The translations under genes and the position numbers were made by a program. From the NCBI GenBank assembly GCA_029532625.1, contig JARFXM010000009.1:1116001-1180000 (forward strand): a DNA stretch of 64,000 bases. The letters run 5' to 3'. Positions 21,914 through 33,523 of the stretch are shown piece after piece; position 1 is the first letter of the stretch, and each line of letters starts with the position of its first letter. The notes beneath the pieces were generated by a model, which searched no databases, was not told the origin of the DNA, and was given only the letters and a program-made list of their open reading frames with translations. Origin of the DNA: Lomentospora prolificans. Taxonomy: Eukaryota; Ascomycota; Sordariomycetes; Microascales; Microascaceae.

Positions 21914-23531
21914 TCAGGCCTTGTTAAAGTGGAGAGTCTTGGTGTACGAGTAGGATAGCAACCCTTGCTTCCCCATCTCACCCCCGAATCCGCTGTCCTT
22001 GAGACCCGAGAAGAAGCCTGCCGGGTGCAGCTTCTCGGGGCCATTAATCCACACCGAACCGGCCTCGAGCCTCCTCGCAATGTCCTCGGCGCGCTTCAGG
22101 TCCTTGGAATACACGGTGGCACCGAGACCGGAATTGCTCAGGTTGGCGCGGCCCAGGGCGTCATCCACGTCGCTGAAAGACAGGATGGGGATGATGGGAC
22201 CTGGGACGTACGGGTTAGCGCATGTGCAAAACTGACAAGGAAAAGGCCGCAAGTCCTGGAGCACTTACCAAACTGCTCCTCTTGGACGAGGAACGAGTCC
22301 TCGGGCGGCTTTGAGACGACAGTGGGCTCAATCCAGTAGCCCTTCTCACTGACGTTGCCTCCCGTCACAATGTGGTAATTGTTCTTCTTGCAGTCTTCCA
22401 CTATTCCCTTGACAATGTCAAATTGCGGCTTGTTTGACAGCGGCACAAATACTGTCATCTGCGATGCGTCCTCTGTAATCTTGAAATTGCTCTTGACCGC
22501 ATCCACATACGCTTTCAAGAACTCGTCGTAAATCGACTCGTGCACGTACACTCTCTTCGTCGCCACGCACACTTGCCCACCGTTAAAGAAAGCACCTGCA
22601 GCCGTCAGCCCCGCAACCTTTTGTACATCCACATCCTCACACACGATCGCCGCGTCGTTGCCCGCCAGCTCAAGAGTAAGCCTCTTCAATGTCTTGGCGC
22701 AGCTCGCCATGACGCGCTTTCCCGTGGCAATTGTGCCCGTGAAAGAAATCTTGGCGATGCCCGGGTGACCCGTCATGGCCGCGCCGAGATCCGCGCCGCC
22801 GTTGAGGCACTGTAGGACGCCTGGAGGGAGGAAGGATTGGCAAAGCTCGGTGGCCTTCATGGTGGCGTAGGGCGTGAAAGGGGAGGGCTTGACGATGACG
22901 CAGTTTCCGGTAATGAGGGAGGAGACGACCTTGAGGTTGCTGAGGATCAGGGGAAAGTTCCAGGGGGCGATGGCACCGACTACTCCGAGGGGCACGTGTG
23001 TGTGGACGATTTTGACCGAGTCGTCTTCGTGGACCGTTTCATCTTCGAGGTAGTTTTTGGCTGACCGAGACAATTGTGAGCGCCTAGGGGCATTGATCCG
23101 AGTTTGGGACAGAAGATGAAGAATCCTTACCGTAGTAGGTGCACTGGCCGCAAGTATTGTTGACCTCGATGTTACTCAAAAGAGCCTACCGGCAGAACGG
23201 TGTTAGTCCCCCGAAATCCAGACGCCTAGTATTTCCCGTTTCAACCACCCACCGATTTCCCAGTTTCAAGCCTAACAATCTCCTCGAGCTCAGCGGCATG
23301 CTCTTTCATCTTTTCAGCCATCTTCGTGAGAACCGCCTTGCGCTCGTCCATCGTCGACCGTCCCCACGTCTTGAACGCTTTCTCGGCGGCCGCCACAGCT
23401 TCGTTGAGGTCCTCGACGGAGGCGATGGGGCAATCCCATAGCTCCTCCTCCGTGCGGGGGTTGACGCCCCGGTGGACGTTGGAGCTGGACCGGTTCTCTC
23501 CATTGATGGTGTTGTAGAAGGTGTAAGTCAT
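21914..23531 (-). CDS. NAD(P)-dependent aldehyde dehydrogenase
   Basis: Oxidises an aldehyde to the acid. Four exons: 23531-23253, 23185-23131 (55 bases only), 23060-22269 and 22200-21914, giving 470 residues with consistent phases. Family landmarks: LGVVGAIAPWNFPL (Asn that stabilises the oxyanion), VKPSPFTP (cofactor Lys), ISFTGTIATGKRV (Rossmann loop), LELAGNDAAIV (general-base Glu; LELGG is more usual), FNGGQVCVATKR (catalytic Cys) and EEQFGPIIPILSF (cofactor Glu-x-Phe). The catalytic set is complete. No targeting peptide is evident, so a cytosolic enzyme is likely. The substrate cannot be assigned. It is divergent with xanthine dehydrogenase, but about 2.8 kb with a pseudogene lies between. 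Confidence 0.87.
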
Positions 23532-24492
23532 GGTTGCGGATTTGACACGCGGAAAATTCTCGAGAAGAAGTCAAGGATATAAATTGAACATCTATTGTTA
23601 CGATTACCGAACAAGCTAGGACGAGCACGAGAGAAGGCCAAGGGACGGGGGGTACGAAGTATTTATTCACAACCCGGTAGACAAGCCGTTGCCCTTGCTA
23701 TGCATCCATATTAACTCCGCATACTATACCACGCAAAGCTATGGAGGGGTGGTTCGGGCGGCTGGGTTCTCTCATTCCATCTCTCTTAACGAGACGCCAG
23801 CGCTAGGAGTGATCATCCGAGAGGCTACATATATTGGCCCGTCGTGTTTCATCGGCAGTTGGTAGTACAAGGAGCGGGCGGCCAGGGACCCAGGGAACTT
23901 ACATACGGTTAGCTTTTCGATATTTTGTCTTTGCTGAGCTTGACCAAGCATTGGCCGCCGCTCGAGTCAATGCGACATTGAATGCTCTAATAATTAGCCT
24001 GGGTGCAAATGCGGTTGATGTCGCTGGCCTCTCCCATTGCTGCGGGAACAATTATTAGTGCCTGGGATTGTATGAATCACGTCTGAGAAGAAGTCGGTGA
24101 AACCACCTATTGATTTGCACCAGAACCTTGAAAAGCTATTAATTAAGTTCTGAGCTTGGCTTTGTCGCACGAGGCATCAATTAATCCCGAACAAACAGTC
24201 TACATTGCTAAGATTGTAGAGTCCATCCCCTGATTGCCAGACATCGATGGGTCAATGTCTGTTGTATTCACGCTTACTCGAGCCGGTGGAAGGTTATCGA
24301 GATTGAGCTGCAGCGATTCCAGACCGCCGAAGTCGATCCATCCCTTTTGATCTAAGATAAATGGCGAAGCCGATTGATTAGAACCGGCCCAGTCATTCTT
24401 CTGCATTTTTTCCATCTGCCATGGGAACATACTGAGCACCGGTCCAGGGTCCAATCTAGCTCAAGGGTTGGACTGGGTAGGAGGTCGTCCTG
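23532..24492. other. Intergenic upstream of the aldehyde dehydrogenase gene
   Basis: The first few hundred bases should be the aldehyde dehydrogenase promoter. The remainder has no intact gene. A short minus-strand frame (listed separately) sits at its right end. Confidence 0.4.
24200..24454 (-). other. Short minus-strand frame, possible gene remnant
   Basis: An 84-codon frame starting with ATG, with Asn/Leu/Pro-rich content (for example IDFGGLESLQLNLDNLPP) like the unstructured C-terminal end of a fungal regulatory protein. No domain or second exon can be tied to it. It abuts the kinase pseudogene and may be another decayed gene piece, or chance. Confidence 0.2.
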
Positions 24493-25830
24493 ATGTCTTT
24501 AGCAGCAACACCACTTTCCGCGAACAATGAATTTGATAGAGATGTCTTTGGCATTTTAATTGACGTCCCCGATGAGTCCCTCATTCAGTTAGCCTTAACT
24601 ACTGGTGATAAGGCCGTGAAACCTACCCCAAGGCAGTGGGAGAGTTATCAAGCACATAGCTGAATCATATAACACTATCCATATAATTCAGCTCGGCGGC
24701 GTTACACTGATCATCCGAGTCCCTGCTACCGGTTAAGGACCCGGATTAACCTCAGCCGATGCCGTAGCAGGCACGCTAGAATCTCAGGTCGCTACTCTGC
24801 GCTTCATTCGAGAACGTATACTCGGACTAATTCCGATACCGAAGATATATGGCCTAGACACAGTCTGCGACAATGATATTGGCGGCCCATACATTATCAT
24901 GAGCTTTAATTCGGGGCAGAACAGTATCATCGGTTTGGTTTGACGATTACGGAACTCTTCCACGTGGAGAGCTGCGTCTTCGGATTCTTCGCAGCTTGTC
25001 CGCGTCTGTGACCCAGTCATGTCGATTACACCTTAACAAAATTGCATCTATGACCATAGATCAATCCAAGAATGCGTCAATAAGGCTTCTATATGATTGA
25101 CAAGAGAACAAGGACAGCAGCTCGAAGCTTTTGACACCTCTGTCGACTATCTCAAGAGTCAGATGGCACCGAAAGATACCATCAACGTATGAGGAAGAGC
25201 ACAGGAAAACGCAAATGATGTTTTGTTAGTTGTTTGTTTATCGAATCTTCAACCCGAAACCTCGGTTAGGGCTGGCCCTCTGCGCTCTGGCTTTTGACTC
25301 TCAGAATGTCATGGTTGATGATGGAGGGCCCGGCACTGGGATCATGGACTAGGACCTTGCCCAAACAATGCCTCGACGTCTGGGGTACGTATGTTATCCT
25401 GAATGGCTTACGCGCGTCTGGACCCGCTGATGTGTGGATGGCCAAAGGCCAGGGATGAGGACTCGCGCGATGATCTTGCACGATATCGAGCATTTTATGA
25501 GCACGAGTTTGGCCAAATGATAAATTTTCAGGAGACTGCCGATAAGTGTGCTAAGTCCCACGTCGTCGAGAGTATATTCATTGTCACCTCGAATGCTGTT
25601 AGCCGACTGGAAATAGGCCGCAAATTCATCCGGATTGCTCTTGGCCATGGTATCGAGGCTCTGGATGTTCTGGCACTGGATGGGGGAGAATGAGGAGAGC
25701 GAGGAGGATTGGAAAAAATTGGAGGACAGTTTGAATTTATTTTGAAAGATTAGAGATGAACTCTATGCAGATCGAAGAGGAGGTCATTTCGAAGGCTTTG
25801 CGCGGGAATATCCATCAACTTACAAGTAGA
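24493..25830 (+). pseudogene. Decayed aminoglycoside-phosphotransferase-like kinase gene
   Basis: A kinase of the large fungal APH/choline-kinase-like family, now broken. Readable blocks in order on plus are: an N-terminal piece from ATG 24493; IQLGGVTLIIRVPATG (Lys-strand region); ATLRFIRERI...IPIPKIYGLD, then GGPYIIMSF (hinge); FDSQNVMVDD (catalytic-loop end); GIMD before a stop (metal-binding loop). A C-terminal helical part of 96 codons (25403-25693) follows in another frame. In-frame stops include TGA 24661, TAA 24734, TGA 24941 and TAG 25350, and at least three frame changes are needed. The TAG at 25350 stands where the family has Trp (D-W-D), a TGG-to-TAG change that fits RIP. The catalytic His-x-Asp part is also disrupted. 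The natural role of this family in fungi is mostly unknown. Confidence 0.7.
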
Positions 25831-26376
25831 TTTGCAATCGTGACATCCTCCCCATCCATGGATCTTGATATCTTGGTCTGGAGACATTTCCCGGCCGCTA
25901 ATTGGCTGCTGACACTCCAGCCGCGCTCATAGGTGCGTTCATCAGTGGATGGGTGGGGGTTTGGGACAGGACCCTTGCTTTTCTGAATTACCCCAACGCC
26001 GCCACTAACCCCATTTTCGTGCCAGCCATTTAGCTGGCTTTGCCAGCGCACATCCAGCGCCAGCCCACTCACATAGTGCCGCCCTTGTCCATCCACCGTG
26101 GTTGCACCTACCCCACAGCTCCGGGCTGCTAGCTCCGTCGTCCAGCATTGACCCCAGGTGTCTCCCGTGACGGCAATCGCCGGCCTCCACCGCCCCTTCC
26201 ATTCCACAAAGATAAGCATCTTCAGCTTCTCCAACATTTCTGACCTACCATTCACCTCCCCATATCTATCTATTGACCCTTATATTCTTCCTTTTCCGCT
26301 GTTTGGTCTTCTACCTGCGCTTCTTCCATGGCCTAAGACCGGAGCTGGACTCTTGGGCATTAAACCTATAGTCGAC
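25831..26376. promoter_or_regulatory. Xanthine dehydrogenase promoter with GATA motifs
   Basis: Purine-catabolic genes in Aspergillus and Neurospora need the nitrogen GATA factor (AreA/Nit2; core HGATAR) and the purine activator UaY/PCO-1. In this spacer AGATAA lies at 26210-26215 on plus and AGATAG on minus at 26271-26266, about 110-170 bases before the start codon. I saw no TCGG-N6-CCGA match for the UaY factor. The motifs are short, so chance is possible. Confidence 0.35.
26328..26336 (+). promoter_or_regulatory. Minimal upstream ORF (ATG-GCC-TAA) before xanthine dehydrogenase
   Basis: A two-codon frame ending 40 bases before the main ATG at 26377 and out of frame with it. Its ATG context (CTTCCATGG) is reasonable. 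It matters only if the transcript starts upstream of 26328, which cannot be seen here. Confidence 0.4.
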
Positions 26377-29300
26377 ATGGCTCCTATCGCCACCTCGGAA
26401 CTCTCCGACTTGGGTCGGCTTGCGGCCTTGACTGTCGATTTCGACGATAAGCTTACCTTTTATCTAAACGGAACTCGCGTCGTCCTTGAGGATGTTGATC
26501 CGGAGATTACTCTTCTTGAATATCTGAGAGGAATCGGCTTGACCGGCACGAAGCTGTAGGGCTGCATCTATGACCCCTCGCCACTCGGTTCTGAGCTTGT
26601 ATTTGCTAACCATCTCGCCCACAGCGGTTGTGGCGAAGGAGGATGTGGTGCCTGCACCGTCGTCGTGAGCCAGTACAACCACACGACGAAAAAGATTTAC
26701 CACGCGAGCGTGAATGCTTGTTTAGCTCCCCTCGTCAGCGTTGACGGTAAACATGTCATCACCATCGAGGGGCTTGGCAGCTCCAAGAACCCCCACCCCA
26801 TCCAGCAGCGTGTGGCAGTTGGGAACGGTAGCCAGTGCGGCTTCTGCACACCCGGAATTGTTATGAGCCTGTATGCCCTGCTCCGGAACCACCCCGACCC
26901 TACCGAAGAAGATATCGAAGACGCGTTCGACGGGAACCTATGTCGATGCACAGGATACAGGCCAATTCTCGATGCTGCGCACACATTTTCTGGTTTGAGC
27001 AGCCCTTGTGGAAACGCTACTTCTAATGGGGGCAGTGGGTGTTGTATGGAAACGCCGGACGGGGGTGGTTGCTGCAAATCTAACGTTCCGTCGGACAGTC
27101 CTCCAAAAAAGAAGTTCATTCGCCCCGACTTCATCAAGTATGACCGCGATACTGAATTAATCTTCCCTCCACACCTTAAAAAGTACCAGATGAAGCCGCT
27201 GGCGTTTGGGAACAAACGGAAGCGCTGGTGTCGACCCGTAACGCTGGATCAACTTCTCCAGATCAAGATGACGTATCCGGCGGCCAAGATCATTGGCGGC
27301 AGCACCGAAACACAAATAGAAATCAAGTTCAAGGCGCTTCAATACCCGGTCTCGATATATGTTGGAGATATTCCCGAGCTGCGGCAGTATAGCTTCAATG
27401 ATGATCACCTCGAAATCGGAGGCAACATTGCTCTCACTGACCTTGAGGAAATATCCCTGGATGCCGTCAAGCACTATGGGGAAAGAAAAGCCCAAATATT
27501 TGAAGCGATAAATAAGCAGCTTAAATTCTTTGCTGGAAGACAGATCCGGAACGTCGGCACACCAGCTGGAAACCTGGTTACTGCCTCTCCAATCTCCGAT
27601 CTGAATCCTGTTCTCTTGGCAGCGAATGCGGTTCTTGTTGCGAAGTCATTAGGTAAAGAGATCGAGATCCCTATGAACTCGTTCTTTACTGGCTATAGAA
27701 GGACTTCGCTTGCTCCGGATGCCGTTATCACGTCAATCCGTATTCCGCTTACTCAGGAGAAGGGAGAATACTTCCGTGCTTACAAGCAGGCCAAGAGAAA
27801 GGACGACGATATCGCGATTGTCACTGCTGCTCTCAGGGTGCGACTGGATCAGAGTGGCGCTGTTACGGAATGCGATTTGATTTATGGCGGCATGGCGGCC
27901 ATGACGGTAGCAGCCCAGGAGGCCCAGGAATATCTCATCGGGAAACGTGTCGCGGAGCTTGAGACACTCGAGGGAACTATGAACGCCTTAGAATCAGATT
28001 TCAACCTACCCTTTGGTGTTCCTGGAGGCATGGCCTCCTACCGGAAGGCGCTGGCGATGGGCTTTTTCTACCGGTTCTACCACGACATCCTCACTGAACT
28101 TGAGGCAAAGGCCAAGGGTGGCGTCGATGAGGAGGCTGTCGAAGAGCTTGAACGGGACATCTCTACAGGTGTAGTTGACGAGCTGACAGCTGCGGATTAT
28201 GAGCAAGAAATCGTTGGTAAAAAGAACCCTCACCTTGCGGCGTTAAAACAGACGACGGGTGAGGCGCAGTACACGGACGACATCCCGCCACTCAAAAACG
28301 AGCTTTACGGGTGTTACGTGCTATCGACGAAACCACACGCACGCATTCTCTCCGTCGATTACTCTCCAGCCCTCGACATCCCCGGCGTAATCGATTATGT
28401 CGACAAAGATGACCTTCCCGATCCCAAGGCGAATAAATGGGGAGCGCCAAACTTTGACGAGGTCTTCTTTGCGGAGGAATACGTCTATACCGCGGGTCAG
28501 CCTATCGCCATGATGCTCGCGACTACTGCGCAGAAGGCACAGGAGGCGGCGAGGGCCGTCAAGGTCGAGTATGAAGAGCTCCCTGCCATCCTATCTATCG
28601 AAGAAGCGATCGAGAAGAATAGCTTCCACGATTGTAACCGGTATATCAAAAAGGGCGAGCCGGAGAAGTCCCTCATGGACTGCGATTACACTTTTAGCGG
28701 AACGGCGAGGATGGGTGGCCAAGAACACTTTTACCTCGAGACTCAGGCGTGTTTGGTGGTTCCCAAGCCGGAGGATGGTGAGCTGGAGGTGTTTTCCAGC
28801 ACTCAAAACGCCAATGAAACGTAGGTTCTTCGCCTTGTCTTAAAATACCAGCCGCCGCTGACCCGTTGTCTAGACAGGTTTTTGTTTCTCAAGTTTGCGG
28901 CGTCCAGTGTAACAAGGTTGTGGTGCGCGTGAAAAGACTCGGGGGTGGATTCGGCGGCAAGGAAACAAGATCTGTTCCGCTGAGCGCGACCGTAGCTCTT
29001 GCCGCCAAGAAGACGAAGAGACCAGTTAGGTGTATGCTCACTCGGGAAGAGGATATGCTCACCTCTGGCCAGAGGCACCCGTTTTATGCCCGTTGGACCG
29101 TTGGTGTAAACCAGGACTACAAGATCCAAGCTTTGGTCGCGGATGTATACAACAACGCCGGGTGGTCTTACGATCTCAGCATGGCGGTTTGTGAAAGAGC
29201 TATGACGCACTCGGATGGGTGCTACCTCATCCCCAATGTCCATATTCGCGGACATCTTTGCCGGACAAACACCATGTCAAACACGGCGTTCCGAGGGTTC

Positions 29301-30641
29301 GGCGGTCCGCAAGGCATGTTCATCGCCGAGACCTACATGGAAGAGATTGCCGACCGTCTAGGCATTCCCGTTGAAAAGTTTCGAGAGATCAATTTCTATC
29401 AGAGGGATGATCAAACACACTTCAACCAGACCATCAAGGACTGGCACGTGCCTTTGATGTACAAGCAAGTCCTGGAGGAATCAGAGTACGAGAGGAGGCG
29501 CCTGGCCGTTACCAAATTTAACAAGGAATCGAAGTGGCGGAAGCGCGGGCTTTCGTTGATCCCCACCAAGTTTGGAATCTCGTTCACGGCGCTGTTCTTG
29601 AACCAGGCGGGTGCTTTAGTGCATATCTACCATGACGGATCGATTCTGGTTGCTCATGGTGGCATTGAGATGGGGCAGGGGTTGCATACCAAAATGACTC
29701 AGATTGCTGCCCAAGCGCTCCAAGTCCCGTTGGATACTGTCTTCATCTCGGAAACAGCGACTAACACCGTCGCCAACGCGTCATCTACTGCTGCGTCGGC
29801 ATCGTCTGACCTCAACGGCTATGCGATTTTCAACGCGTGCACGCAGTTGAACGATAGGCTTAAGCCTTACCGCGAGAAGCTGGGCCCGGATGCTACGATG
29901 AAGGATCTTGCACATGCTGCCTACTTGGATCGTGTGAACCTCTCGGCACAAGGGTTCTACAAGACGCCTGAGATTGGGTATGTCTGGGGCGAGAACCGTG
30001 GCAAGATGTTCTTCTACTTCACGCAGGGCGTCACGGCGGCCGAGGTTGAGATTGACACTCTCACAGGCACGTGGACATGTCTGCGAGCTGACATCAAGAT
30101 GGATGTCGGCCGCTCCATCAACCCGTCCGTTGACTATGGCCAGATCCAGGGTGCTTTCGTGCAGGGGATGGGCCTCTTTACAATGGAGGAGTCTCTTTGG
30201 CTCCGGGGCGGCCCAATGGCGGGTAACCTCTTCACTCGAGGACCCGGCACGTACAAGATTCCCGGCTTCCGCGATATTCCCCAAGAGTTCAACGTTAGCC
30301 TGCTCAAAGGCGTCGAGTGGGAGGAGCTGAGAACGATTCAGAGGTCGAGGGGGGTGGGCGAGCCGCCGCTCTTCATGGGCAGTGCCGTCTTCTTCGCCAT
30401 CCGCGACGCACTTAAAGCGGCCAGGGCGCAGTACGGTGTTGTGCCCAAGACGGTGCGAGACGAGGTTTGGTGTAACAAAGACAGAGTCAATGGGGATAAG
30501 CACGTGGAGGAGGACGGGTTGCTGAGGTTGAGAAGCCCAGCCACACCAGAGAGGATTCGGCTTGCATGCGAGGACCCGATCATGAAAAGGGCAAGGGTTA
30601 CGCCTAAGGAAGGAGAGAAGTCGTTCTTTGTGGAAATTTAA
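26377..30641 (+). CDS. hxA: Xanthine dehydrogenase (molybdenum hydroxylase)
   Basis: Oxidises hypoxanthine and xanthine to urate with NAD+ in purine catabolism; cytosolic homodimer with two 2Fe-2S centres, FAD and molybdopterin. Three exons: 26377-26555, 26625-28820 and 28874-30641, joined in phase (1380 residues, normal family length). N-terminal iron-sulfur domain: GCGEGGCGAC, then CGFCTPG and NLCRCTGYRP. FAD domain: KIIGGSTETQIE and GTPAGNLVTASPISD. Molybdenum domain: GGGFGGKETRS, LTREEDM (substrate Glu), FRGFGGPQGM (substrate Arg) and RGVGEPPLF (catalytic Glu). The two substrate residues argue for xanthine dehydrogenase rather than a generic aldehyde oxidase. A Cys-rich linker follows the iron-sulfur domain. 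No part appears damaged. Confidence 0.93.
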
Positions 30642-32502
30642 GCTCGAATTGTGGGTTGATTGCATTTACGCTACGGATACGGGACGCTTCTGCGTGATTT
30701 GGAATGATGGCTTCTACAGACATGAATGAGTACACATCAATATAGTGATATATCGAGGGTTTCACCGACGGCGTGGAGTAGTACGCCCTTATTCGTAATA
30801 TCGGGCTCAATTTACCGCTCCGGCGGCTACTTTAAATGTGCAAGAGGGTCGACTTTATGATTCATCCCTTCACGCGCTCTGGAGGAAAGGAGCCGAAGCA
30901 AGATGACGCACTAGTTTAGTTTGAGTAAACTGTGGCATCTGGGTATAGCGCGAATTCGAGACCGGTTGGCTTGGGGTACGAGCTAGTAGCTTCTATGGGG
31001 CTGGCGATGTCGATGCGTCTCGGAGCCTACACAATGGAGACACATTAGAACCTGGGCATGGCTGCTCCTTTACCAGATCGAGTCTAATGCCATTAGAGCC
31101 CGACGGTGATGGGCAATGGCCAACACGATTTATTATGGAAGTAATTAATAATATGTTTTGTGGATGTCGTCCGCCGCATTGTTCCTGTTCTCTGTTTTCT
31201 CATGATTGATGTAAGTAGCCTCGGTAGGCGCGAATGCACGAGGCAGAGACCGACCGGGAACATGTTACCCGGGTATACTCGGTACACCGAGGCATATGCT
31301 GCTCTTTAATGTTACGAGACCGCAAGTGTGGTTTCCTTGTAGTCAAGTGGAAAATAATCTCCCGTTCGATGATCCAGGTCAAGCAAGGTGTGCTCGGGCA
31401 TCGCAACAATCTGCTCGGTATGATGCGGGAAGAGCTGGGTAAGGCCAGTCCAATCGGGGTCAGGTGTTTCCTTATCCTCGGCATTCCGGCGAGGGGCTGG
31501 TTCGATTGAAATTGGGAAATCGGCTGCAGGTTGTGTGGGCGTAGGGTGCCTGCAGGGAGTGGGATTGTTTGTTTTTGAGGGCCCGTCTTTCCTTTCGCCC
31601 CTGTCCACTAGAAGGGCAAGATCCGATCCCAAATCGACTGTTCGCAAAAGAGAAGAAGCAGGGGCCAAGCATCGTCCGAAAGGGATCGACAGATGGCGTT
31701 ATGAAGGGGGGTGGGCAAAGGGGAGCAGTTTACTTTGGGAGGGATTCATTCCTAGCTGGCTTCTTGGGGCGGCCTGCAGATGTTAGTGGGTGGTGGTGGT
31801 GGGTGGTTAATGGTACAGCAGCTGGCCCTGAGCCACGCGGTGATTTATTGAGCACCGGACAATAATGGGCGATGAGCGGCGCTCTTTACGTTGATCAATT
31901 GCACCTGGGCTCCTGGCCTGCGGCTGTGTTGCGCTGGGACTGCTGACGTGAAGCACCAGTACGCTGCATCGCACGATGCAGGAGTGTCAATGTTCATGTT
32001 GTCATCATTGATGGTACTCTGTAGGCTGTCAGTTGTCAGGAGCCAGCGTGTTCTGAGTACTGGCCTGGCTGAGACAGGAGTACAGTGTACTGTAGCGCGG
32101 ATCGAGTGGCCGCGGGGTAGCATATACAATCGGCATCCGAGGCTAGCGTACTGAATACCCCTCAGTGGACTGATTTTGTACATGCCAGGAATCATCCATC
32201 ACATTGCAGAGATTTGAGTGATCAATGGGAATTAAATCCCAACAGGGAATGAACTCGTGCGCACGCCCAAATCCAAGCTTTTCAGAGGCATAATCCCTCG
32301 CCGGTCCAGATCCAATCCCCTTCCTCTAATAAATCCAGCACGAGGCCAGCAGAAAAAATTTATTGAGTGGATAAAAATAGACCGCCCGGCCTGGAAAAGC
32401 GACAGACAAGAGCAGGCGATTGAGGTTCACGTCCCAGGCATCTCCCCTCTCCCCAAAAAGCTCGCAACAGCTTTGAATCGAAAGACCCATTTCTTTTCCT
32501 CT

Positions 32503-32571
32503 GTTTTTTTTTTTTTTTTTTTCTTTTTTCTTTTTTTTTTCTTTTCCTTTTTTTTTTTCCTTTCCTGCCCC
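32503..32571. repeat. Poly-T/TTTTC tract in the acuK upstream region
   Basis: About 70 bases, nearly all T with single C breaks. Possibly nucleosome-excluding; homopolymer lengths are unreliable. Confidence 0.75.
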
Positions 32572-32700
32572 AACAATTTTACAGATATCTGTTTCTTACT
32601 TTCTGTCGCATTTGGATCGAACCGCCCGCTCCAGCCAAAAAGTCCGGGGCTCCTTGGCGAATTTTTTATCGATAGCCGACGAGCCTTGTGATCGTCGCCG

Positions 32701-32755
32701 TTTTTTTTCTTTTCTTTTTTTTTTTTTTTTTTTTCCCTTTTTCCTTGTTTCCTGG
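32701..32755. repeat. Second poly-T tract in the acuK upstream region
   Basis: T runs broken by a few C, including one T run of about twenty, 130 bases downstream of the first tract. Confidence 0.75.
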
Positions 32756-33367
32756 CAATCCATTGGATACTCGGCGCGTCGCAACCCGCGAAGCTGAACG
32801 ACGGAACCAACGGCCTCTTGTGCCACAAGGGCGAGAAAGGAGGATACGATCATTGTGTACGGAAGAGAAAGGGCCGCATAGTATGTAGCGGGAAGGAGGT
32901 TATAGATCCGGCCAGGAAAGTTAAGAAGTCGAGGAAAAAAAATCGGACGACATTACACCGAGAGTAAGGTTCCCTTCCTGCCTTGGTGGCTCCTCTCTCT
33001 TGTTTCTTGCGCGCAAGCACCGAATCCCTCGTGAACGAAGTCGCCGCGCCCGAAACCGAATAGTCGTTGCCCTTCACTGCCTCGGTCGGCCGGTTCGTGA
33101 ACGACATACCGGGTTCTCCAGTTCGGTCGGTTTTTAGGTCATTGCTGCAGACACCCGAACAATCGCCTACCGTCCCTGGCCCGGCGCTTTCAGCATTATT
33201 CACTTTTGCTCCCTTGCTCCCCCGCCCTCCCTCCGGTCGCTCTCTCCCGCCCTCGCTCTCTCGTTCTCTCTCCCACCACCGTCCCCTCCGAATACACCCC
33301 CCCTTCCGACCCTCCCCTCTACCGACCAACCTTGAGACACGCACAGCGCACAATAAGTTCTCCTCAA

Positions 33368-33464
33368 ATGATCTGCAAACCCCGGCGTCTACCTGCGTAA
33401 CCACACCTAGTACTCGAAAAGCGAAGATAATCCAATGGGAACCGGGGCCCCGAGCGCCCAATAA
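33368..33464 (+). promoter_or_regulatory. Two short upstream ORFs in the acuK leader
   Basis: The first frame is 33368-33400 (10 codons and a stop). The second is 33435-33464 (9 codons and a stop, MGTGAPSAQ), ending 59 bases before the acuK ATG. If both are in the mRNA they would be read before acuK and could dampen its translation. Transcript extent is unknown, and an intron in the leader could remove them. Confidence 0.35.
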
Positions 33465-33523
33465 GTAACCCTCCTTCTCCTCTCCCGTCCCTCCTAGGGA
33501 AACGCCGCCAGCCAGTTTCAGCC

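Larger units (their letters stand above)
30642..33523. other. Long intergenic region upstream of acuK
   Basis: 2.9 kb with no supported gene. The left part (30650-32250) has only short frames of mixed composition. From 32500 there are two long T-rich tracts (listed), then a C/T-rich block at 33190-33320 that looks like the transcription start and leader area of acuK. Two short upstream frames precede the acuK start. Confidence 0.5.

Noticed and set aside
31312..31668. A 118-codon minus-strand frame between xanthine dehydrogenase and acuK
   Set aside because: It begins with TTG rather than ATG, has mixed Pro-rich content without any motif, and shows no splice or promoter support.
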